Below are positions 57,168-64,000 of a stretch of DNA of 64,000 nt, one piece after another (within the stretch, counting starts at the first letter, position 1; each line of letters starts with the position of its first letter). Location: NCBI GenBank assembly GCA_038093975.1, contig JBBPTG010000025.1, forward strand, positions 62,001-126,000, read 5' to 3'. The notes beneath the pieces were generated by a model. The model ran no database searches. It saw only the letters and a list, made by a program, of their open reading frames with translations, and was not told where the DNA came from. This DNA is from Chalciporus piperatus. Lineage: Eukaryota > Basidiomycota > Agaricomycetes > Boletales > Boletaceae. Both the position numbers and the translations under genes were made by a program.

Positions 57168-59234
57168 TCATATCAACTCAAGAATCTGGTCTATGGTGGG
57201 TCTTTCCGCAGCGGGTCCCCAGCAGCTTTGAATGACACCCCAAAGATGGTCGTCAAGTCCTCTTGCGATAGTCGCCTCGTCAATGGGTCTGTCAGGCCTC
57301 AGACCCCTAGATACACCGATTATGACCTGTGTGGTGTGTCGGACTCTAGCCCATGGCTGCTCGTGCGTCAACAGCTGATTGGAGGTCAGCGAGTACACCC
57401 AGAAACATAGGTCACAGCGCACCTCCAGCATTGTCATTGCCAATGAATAGATGTCAGCACTGACCAGAAGTTTTTCCCCGTCACATAGTTCAGGTGCGAG
57501 CCACCTCTGAGAATTCGAGACTCTGGAACGTAATGAGACATTGCGGAGACAACCTCCCAAGACCTGACTCACCCGGCAGATTGAGTGAAGGGCACGCCAG
57601 TTATCTGCTCCACGATCTAACACGCGTATATCAGGACGGCGTTGACAGCTCGATGAGACATATTTGACACGTACTCTCGAGAAGCCGAAGTCAGCAAGAA
57701 GTGGGTTTCCAGTCCCATCGATGACAACAGTAGCCTAAGAGGAGGACCTGTTAGATACACGGATGTACTAGGGCATCACACCCACCGCTTTCAAGTCTCC
57801 GTGAACAATACTTGGGTTCATAGTGTGCAAGACCCTGACGCCTTCACAGATACCTCGGATCTTCCATGGAAATACGAAGTCAGAACAGTAATCGGGCGTA
57901 AGAAGAAACTGACCAATGCACGGTGGTCTATGTCAGGATAGCGAGCAATATATTTATCAGCCGTTCCATGCGGTTGCCATGGACTAACGACATAGCTATG
58001 CAGGAAGTGAGATCAAGCCGTTCCCAGATCAGACTTGACGCACGGGAAAGGACCGTCATTCTGGCAGAACCCATAAAGCGGGAGAATGTGACGGCCTCGA
58101 TCGACGTTCCAAATTTTAATCCAAATGTCGACCTCTTGTTGAAAGCGCTGATAATTTGATCAGCTAAGTACGCGATCCATCTGACTCCCGACGCACGCTG
58201 AGACTCTTGGGAGTGGCGTGAACGGCACGCAGAATCTTTATTGCGACCTTCTCTTCGTTAAGGTATAGGCCCTCCCAAATATCCATGGAACCTGTCCCGC
58301 TGACGGGGTACCGGCCAATTCTGCATACTTCTCCCCGCTGTAAATTCATGTTTACGAGTAGTTCGCCAGATGACTTCTGTATACGGTAGAGGTTAGTCCC
58401 AAGCCCCCGTGTATCGTTGTTATGGGTTTCTGGGAGATTCTGTTTAGGCGTTAGAGATACGCTAGCAACGATATCGCATTCGTCGCTAACCCGTTGCATT
58501 AATTCCATGATAGACCTGATATCAGCGCCTTGTTGATTCTGTGTCATCGCTATGATCGATTGGGTATTCTTGATGTCAGCGAGGTATTTCACGACTTCAG
58601 TTTGATCGCGTTCCGTATTGGCCTGGAACTCGGCCTGCCAAGTCATGGTATCCAATGCTGCGGTAAGCTGAGGCAGCGTATCAGCGCAAGGGGTATTGCT
58701 GGCTCGATGCTTAACAACACACCTGGAGTTTCGTTATGCTATCATTGATTTCCATATGGCAATCTTGGATGGCAGTTGCCAGGTCAAGTTGCTTCAGAAA
58801 GAGCTCGAAGGCGTTCTTGGAGCACCATTTCTCCATGCGAGTGATAACGTTCTTGATGGTGCTGTAACCTCGACATCAGAACCACGTAGGAAACAAATAC
58901 CAGAGACAGAGACGTTTCAGCACCAGCAAGTAATACCTCCTGTTCGAGGACCGTAGCACCGTCTCCCTTTTGTTGTACAATGATCAAGAAGCCGATGCAC
59001 CGATCCTGCAGTTGTTTCAAAGCATTCCTGTAATTTGATCGCGATTGATATCAGATAACGTGGAGGTGTGGGTGATACATACTTGTTAGCTTGGGCTCCC
59101 CTTATCATGGTTATGAGGGAATTGGCAAGGCCCAGCGCCGGTGCTAGCCATGGGACTGGGGCGAATTGCGCGGTAACCTGCGCTGCCTGCAGCGCGAATG
59201 CACCGACGAATGGAGCGACGGAGAGTACGGACAT
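57168..59234 (-). CDS. kinase-like protein with MLKL-type helical N-terminus
   Basis: Roughly 500 aa in about ten exons. Residues 1-170 are all-helical: [60 protein letters not shown]. This resembles the adaptor/four-helix domain of MLKL-like proteins common in mushroom-forming fungi. A linker ([20 protein letters not shown]) leads to a TKL-type kinase domain. It has a glycine loop ([13 protein letters not shown]), the Lys of KVAIKIL, an alpha-C Glu ([11 protein letters not shown]), [29 protein letters not shown], the APE of RWLAPEL, and [14 protein letters not shown] is HGD, and the metal-binding Asn five residues after the catalytic Asp is Thr. The catalytic-loop exon ends at an intron, so the Thr depends on that junction; no other acceptor is available. 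Activity may be weak or lost. Role in cell death or self-recognition is inference. Confidence 0.75.
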
Positions 59235-59572
59235 GATGGAAGTGATCGCAGAGTCAGGGGAGGTGAGTTAGGGAACTGGTCCATGTTTGGCGTTTATATA
59301 GACGGACACAGTGAAGGAATGGGGCGATGCAGTTGGCACGTACGTACCCGAGGCTGTTCAGCTGGCCATGGCCAATCACATCCGCTCTTGGCCAACACAT
59401 GTTTTCCTTCAAGAATCTAGATTCTGATCAGTGATAATCGGAACTTACAATTGAGGGGAAAGGCCACACAGTGGTGCCAGCATGGACACACATGTACACA
59501 TCTGAGAAGTTATGCATCTCCATGGAAGTCACGGTTGCCACTGGTTGGTTTGTAACCTTTATTCTCCATTAA
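59235..59572. promoter_or_regulatory. divergent promoter, kinase / SWSAP1-like
   Basis: 338 bp between head-to-head starts. No coding frame and no specific element recognised. Confidence 0.45.
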
Positions 59573-60548
59573 ATGCGTATTTTCCCCGAGCCAGGACCAT
59601 CCCTACCGCGACTGAGATCGTTGCTCATTCACGGTCCTCATCATGTCTCAGCTCCGATCCACTTGTGTCTTTCCATCGCACCAGGAGATCGCGCGATACT
59701 CTTGACGCCATCCCGCCAGTTACTCTTGGAGGGTCTTCAAAATCACGGTGATAAATGGATCAACTCACGCTCCGGATCTGGTATGGTCGCAGATGTCAGC
59801 TCCAGGGTGAACATATTGTTGGTCTCTCGACCATCAGCTGTGCACTATCCGAGTGACGTATTCCTTTACAGTTATCCCCCAAGCCCGAAACACCTCGTCG
59901 CCATTCTTTCCACGCTCCGCACACACAACGCTTCGCCACTAGTCCCCGCCGTCCCAAAGGTAACAATAGATCGTGCACCCACTCTGCTTGTATTGCATGA
60001 GCTTTCTGCATATTTCTTGCCCGAAAAAGAAGAGTGAGTCGATGCGACTATCACTAAAAGGTAGCCGATGTTGAAATCATTCGTACCAGGCATACGGTAT
60101 CTTCCTACCTTCTGCTTGTTACTCATGCCCTGTCAGCTATTGAATACTTATCCTCACAATCCCTGACGTATGTCATCTTATTGTTCCCAATGAGCTTTGA
60201 ACAAGGGACCCACGAATCACAGCCGATCGGCCATGTCGCTTTTTGTTTTCGACTCCCAACTAGATCGGCTCAAGCTTCCTGTACTGCGGGGGCCTTCTCG
60301 GAGTGTTCTGGACGACCGGGACGGAAATGACGACATTCCCAGGCCAGAGTCTGTGCTATTTTTCGCTGAAAAGTACTTTGAATTTTCTGGGACATGTCAA
60401 AGTTTGTCGCGTTTTTGTCTGTGTGGTTTGTGCCTTTCCTTATTGTGTCGCAGCCCACGAACAGCCTGATTCGGATTTGCGAACCTCGGTTCTTACATTC
60501 CACCGTGTTGGGGATAGTTTGGACAACGAGATGTCATGGCGATGGTAA
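59573..60548 (+). CDS. candidate SWSAP1/Shu-type RecA-like protein
   Basis: Four exons: 59573-60033, 60090-60167, 60223-60395 and 60454-60548, giving 268 aa in one frame. Pattern resemblance to vertebrate SWSAP1: an opening strand RSLLIHGPHHVSAPIHLCLS where a P-loop would be, then GDRAILLTPSRQLLLEG, the YPPSPKHLVAILSTL block, a Walker-B-like strand APTLLVLHELSAYF, a helix YLLLVTHALSAIEYL, and AEKYFEF. The Walker A Gly-Lys-Thr is missing, so nucleotide binding is doubtful. If correct, it would work with SWS1 to help RAD51. Recognition is from memory of one weakly similar family. The frame and introns are good, so a gene is likely whatever its identity. The start is the first ATG; an upstream exon is possible. 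Confidence 0.5.
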
Positions 60549-60685
60549 GGGTATCTAGATATCCACGGCTAGATCTGTTTACCGATGTTTGTCTCTCTCC
60601 GCAACGGGCCAATTCAACTTGTTAATAGAAAACTCACGCCAGACTCACGGACTTGCTGTATTTCTCGACCATCATCAGATCATAG

Positions 60686-61018
60686 ATGTCTTCTGATTCA
60701 GACGCTGGCGTAACTGGGTTCTTTTCCTTCATTTTGAACCCAGGTTCCTCCTTGCATCCCACGTTTCTGCTGGCCGTCGACTGTGCCTTCGCCTTCCTCT
60801 TTTTGGTCTTCGTCGGGTTGGCGTACCTCACCAACGGAAATGTACACTTTTTTGTCCTAATGGCAATCGAGATCGCTCTATGGGCAAGCGTGAAATGGTA
60901 CCTTCATATCATTTGTCTTCACTGCTTGTGCTCAGCATGCCCCAGGTTCGTGCAAGAGCTAAAACAATTGCCAAGCACACAGGATGGTACAGACGTCGCC
61001 CACAAGAAAGACCAATGA
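60686..61018 (+). CDS. PKR1: V-ATPase assembly factor PKR1
   Basis: Small ER membrane protein needed to assemble the V0 sector. Two exons: 60686-60897 and 60946-61018, 94 aa. Seen: GFFSFILNPGSSLHPTFLLA, a first membrane helix around VDCAFAFLFLVFVGLAYLT, a second in HFFVLMAIEIALWASVKW, and the spliced FVQELKQ with a charged tail ending AHKKDQ. The NPGSSLHPTF motif and twin helices fit the PKR1 family. The 3' end faces PSF3, 81 bp away. Confidence 0.85.
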   Translation: MSSDSDAGVTGFFSFILNPGSSLHPTFLLAVDCAFAFLFLVFVGLAYLTNGNVHFFVLMAIEIALWASVKWYLHIICLHCLCSACPRFVQELKQLPSTQDGTDVAHKKDQ

Positions 61019-61099
61019 AAATGTCCGATCCAACGTAAAGTACAATATGATCCATAATGTGATCCGTTGTTTCAGTAATGATAATCCTCCGTTCAAGAT

Positions 61100-61986
61100 T
61101 TACCGACGTGCTCGGTCATTACCTTCATACCAGCGTTTCGTCCGCCTTGCACTTTCTTGCGCCAATGAGAATACTGTAACTCATGTTAGTGCCTGTAGCG
61201 TGCAAAGAGAAAATCAACTTCACATTCTCTCTCCGTCCCATCTAGCCCCTCCCTGAACGACTGCGCAGCGTCGCTACTAGGCCCACCGCCTCCCACAGGA
61301 CCCAACGCCGCAAAGTGCTGTGCTTGATCGATCACCTCCGTGAGACGGCCACGGAACGTCTTATCAACCATCTGAATCAGGAGAAGAAATTCAAACACCC
61401 AACCACACACATACCTCCGTTAGGACTTTTGACAGGTCAGTGGCCTGATCTTCGGTTAATCTGAAATGGGAATTAGTTGTCATTCAAGAAACGTGTGGCT
61501 TCGTGCATTCACATGTCCATGATCATCTTCCCAAAACCGTACCATAGGCCACCTGCCCCGACCAGTCCGGAGAGCTTGACACTTCGAGGCTCGGCTCTGA
61601 GCGCGTTCTTAACCCTTGGACCGAATTGGGATGGGATCGACAAATTAGCCCAGTCTCTTTCAGGATCTCTGAGTGAGGATAGGACTAGGACGGGATGGGG
61701 AGCCCTCACGAATAGAGCAGGATATATGCTAGCCACATCGGCAGGGGGATCTTTGTCAATGTTTTTATCTGTACAACGGCGTTTCTGAGTGATATGACAC
61801 CTGCGTGGCAGATGAGAGCGTACATCGCGTTCAGAACCTCCGCCAAGATGACCCATGTCGGGGATATCAATCTTGAAGGTGCATTGTATTTTCTGCAATA
61901 CTGAGTTATGCAGGATGGTCGATCCAGTCGGAACATACCTGATTCTCCGCAAGAATCGCGTCAATCGAGAAATAATCGTAGTCCAT
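61100..61986 (-). CDS. PSF3: GINS complex subunit PSF3
   Basis: Subunit of the CMG replicative helicase. MDYDYFSIDAILAENQ begins the protein; KIQCTFKIDIPDMGHLGGG, IKTLTKIPLPMWLAYILLYS, LSIPSQFGPRVKNALRAEP and GGLWYGFGKMIMDML follow, then TFRGRLTEVIDQAQHFAALG and FREGLDGTEREL-FSLAQESA ending RWYEGNDRARR. The order matches human PSF3 (LPLWLA, FYGFG). About five introns, all under 60 nt. Start and stop are supported by splicing. Head to head with a small mitochondrial gene. Confidence 0.88.
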
Positions 61987-62129
61987 TGCAAGGCAGCTTG
62001 AGGATGCTTGAGAGTGGTACACGAGGAACGCGCCTGCCGCGTTGACGCGTGGGTGGCGTGAAGTCTTGCCGGGGTGACTTGCTTGCGCTTCACACGACAA
62101 GTTCTTGACCCACCTCTGAGCTGACCAGC
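61987..62129. promoter_or_regulatory. shared divergent promoter, PSF3 / mitochondrial protein
   Basis: 143 bp between the two start codons. Role inferred from layout only. Confidence 0.4.
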
Positions 62130-62665
62130 ATGACCCTCATTAGACACTGCGCATTCGCCCTGCGAAGGACAGTTCGTCCAGTAACATTGGCTGCAACTCG
62201 CTGCAAGCGGTCATTTTCGACGACACCTCTGGTAGCCGCAAGACTGAAGAAACCCTCGGACCAATTCAAGCGCTTCGAGGAGGCGGTGAATAACCCTGCC
62301 TATCGGAAACTTCTGAACAGCCCAGAGGCTATGAAAGCGCTGAATCAACTTCAGGAAATAATGCAGGAAAGGGGTAAGGAAGTCCACGGACAGGCGCCAT
62401 TCCACATTATGCTGACTACATGCCATTGTGATCCAGGTATCGATCCGGCCACTGGTCCATCGGCGACACAAATGTTCCAGCTCTTTGCGAATGCAGATTT
62501 CCGAAACGCGGCCAAAGTACTCAAGGAAGAACTTGACAGTGCTGGTATCGACCTCAAAGACCAGGTGAGTTATTTTCATTTGGGTTGGCTTCGAAACTTT
62601 TTTGATCCCTTGTACAGGAACTCATTAAAGCATGGAAGACCGTGAACAGAACGAGTGATGAATGA
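62130..62665 (+). CDS. small mitochondrial protein of unknown function
   Basis: Three exons with introns after MQERG and LKDQ, about 135 aa. The first 35 residues are Arg-rich and acid-free (LIRHCAFALRRTVRPVTLAA), a clear import presequence. The mature part is helical and charged: FKRFEEAVNNPAYRKLLNSP, EAMKALNQLQEIMQERG, MFQLFANADFRNAAKVLKEE, ELIKAWKTV. I do not recognise the family. It shares a short promoter with PSF3. Confidence 0.75.
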
Positions 62666-63251
62666 GAGACACAGTGAAGCTATCCCTGTTCTCGGAATTA
62701 GAGGGGAATATGGTATGTCGAGAGGTGAGATCTTTTGTTCGCTACCCTTTCCCCTAGTCGATGACTTGGCTAGCAGGGTGAGCGGGCTCAAGAAGTCGTT
62801 CCCATCCCGCCCTCTCATTACCGTCTGTTACTTGTCTTCGATCATGTCATGCGACTCGTGTAGGGATACCTTTGCACCCCGGGGTATTTTTGAGAGCACC
62901 ATACACTCTGCATCATTATCATTCAAGTGTGTCGAGGATATGTTCACACTGGGAAGTGAAGAACTCAGCATTGTCAGCAGCGTCAGGTGGTGGCCCGGGA
63001 GCTTCTGTGCTTGTGAGCTCATCTCTCACAAATGAGAACAACCATTCGAAGCCTCAAACCAGGTCCTTTCGCCTTTCTCCGAAGCAAAGAATTTCATCGG
63101 AGACGCATATCATGCACACGACATCTCAAATATAACAGGCATTCATCAGAAATAATCTGAGACATGCAGCCTGTACGCTTTCCCGCCAGTGCGCCATCTT
63201 AAACTGCCAACAGCTGGGACCTATCTTCTCCAGGACCTTCGAAGACTGCAC
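62666..63251. other. convergent intergenic region
   Basis: No gene supported. A plus-strand open frame at 62655-63035 lacks motifs and starts inside the preceding stop region. Confidence 0.45.
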
Positions 63252-64000
63252 TTAATCAAAATGCAATCCGCCGTCAATGGTGATCTGCAAAGCCGTGAGG
63301 AATACGCCGAAATTCAACAAACTTTCTTGACACTTACACTCTGGCCTAGTAAGCAAGATACAATGAAAAAACATCAGCGTGCGTAGATTGTAATCTGAGT
63401 CGCTCATACCTGTGACAAAGTGAGACTCTTCCGATGCGAGGTAGGACACGAGGCCCGCGATATCGTCTGGCTGTCCCATGTACCCAACAGCCATCTTCTT
63501 CTTCACCTGAATGACGCCCTATCGGAGTGGACCGATAATCAAACATGTACCAGAACTTACGTCTTCGTTGTATACAGTCACATCCGTGCTATTGACTCGC
63601 TTCATTGTCGCTCGATTCAGATCGTCAACTTTCATCCGATGAGTATTCGCACAAATGGGCATGAAACCAAAACCACATACGAAGAGCTGTCACTATGGGC
63701 CCCGGCGCGTACGCATTTACAGTGATCCCATGTCGACCAAGTTCGATCGCTGGAAAGGAGAATTAGAACAGACTTTCCAAGTCCAGGCCCATAGACTGCC
63801 CACCAGCGCATTGCGTCAGCCCACGAACAGCGAATTTCGAGGCACTGTAAGCACCCAAATACTCCTGAGCTATACAAGTTGTTAATTTTAATGGCATAGT
63901 GAGCGACATGATATAGCACCTCGTTTTCCAAGCAAGGAACTTGCACCAATGATCCGTCGCCCCCGTTTCACCGTCTCGTTCAATGCGACCATCTTCTGGG
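63252..64000 (-). CDS. SDR, diacetyl/acetoin reductase-like (5' end outside window)
   Basis: C-terminal part of a short-chain dehydrogenase on the minus strand; its start lies beyond position 64000. Seen: LGAYSASKFAVRGLTQCA with catalytic Tyr and Lys (YSASK), ELGRHGITVNAYAPGPI across an intron, VKKKMAVGYMGQPDDIAGLV, SYLASEESHFVTGM and the end TIDGGLHFD. These match the acetoin/butanediol dehydrogenase branch of SDRs. Several short introns, including one of about 90 nt before ITIDGG. Substrate is inferred from family only. Unlike the SDR at 51011-52309, it has no proline-rich insert and belongs to another subfamily. Confidence 0.82.

Noticed and set aside
60634..60834. Minus-strand 66-codon frame with a Lys-rich start, overlapping PKR1
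   Set aside because: It is antisense to the well-supported first exon of PKR1 and has no membrane helices of its own.
1..64000. Biosynthetic gene cluster, CRISPR array or autonomous transposon
   Set aside because: No backbone synthase, no regularly spaced repeats and no transposase, reverse transcriptase or long terminal repeat frame was found on either strand.

Overview
The window is nuclear DNA of a filamentous basidiomycete, most likely an Agaricomycete. Genes are packed tightly on both strands and cut by many short introns (about 40-75 nt). The proteins are eukaryotic housekeeping families whose splice patterns and sequence style fit mushroom-forming fungi. I saw no tRNA, rRNA, CRISPR array, bacterial-type operon or autonomous transposon. 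Exons were worked out by hand from reading frame, GT/GC..AG borders and recall of family sequences; no database search was run.

Layout. 0.5-10.8 kb: PEX12 (peroxisome import), PHO81 (phosphate sensing), an ABC half-transporter on the minus strand, and GTP cyclohydrolase I. 10.9-18.4 kb: one large minus-strand gene for THO2 (mRNA export). 18.3-29.2 kb: a young segmental duplication, two intact copies of an UNC93-like MFS transporter, with a dynamin-family GTPase between them. The second copy is bracketed by a 70-80 bp direct repeat taken from the 3' end of the neighbouring tafazzin gene. The first copy carries a 98 bp foldback MITE of PIF/Harbinger type that the second lacks. 29.2-36.1 kb: tafazzin and the replication checkpoint mediator MRC1. 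36.4-48.1 kb: ribosomal L3, a PPR protein, an AMMECR1 protein, an unusual Rab GTPase, ribosomal S7, the co-chaperone CNS1, L-2-hydroxyglutarate dehydrogenase and the Fe-S scaffold ISU. 48.4-57.1 kb: PRP31, a short-chain dehydrogenase, Sm-G, a disordered RGG protein and MDM10. 57.2-64 kb: a kinase with a helical N-terminus resembling MLKL, a candidate SWSAP1/Shu-type RecA-like protein, the V-ATPase assembly factor PKR1, GINS subunit PSF3, a small mitochondrial protein and the 3' part of a second SDR that runs off the window.

The genes do not form a biosynthetic cluster. Several are head-to-head pairs with short shared promoters (MRC1/RPL3, CNS1/L2HGDH, kinase/SWSAP1-like, PSF3/mitochondrial protein). 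The most interesting items are the MLKL-like kinase with a changed catalytic-loop Asn, the transporter duplication with its long target-duplication-like flanks, the MITE, the Rab with a long insert before G5, two GC-AG introns, and several micro-exons.
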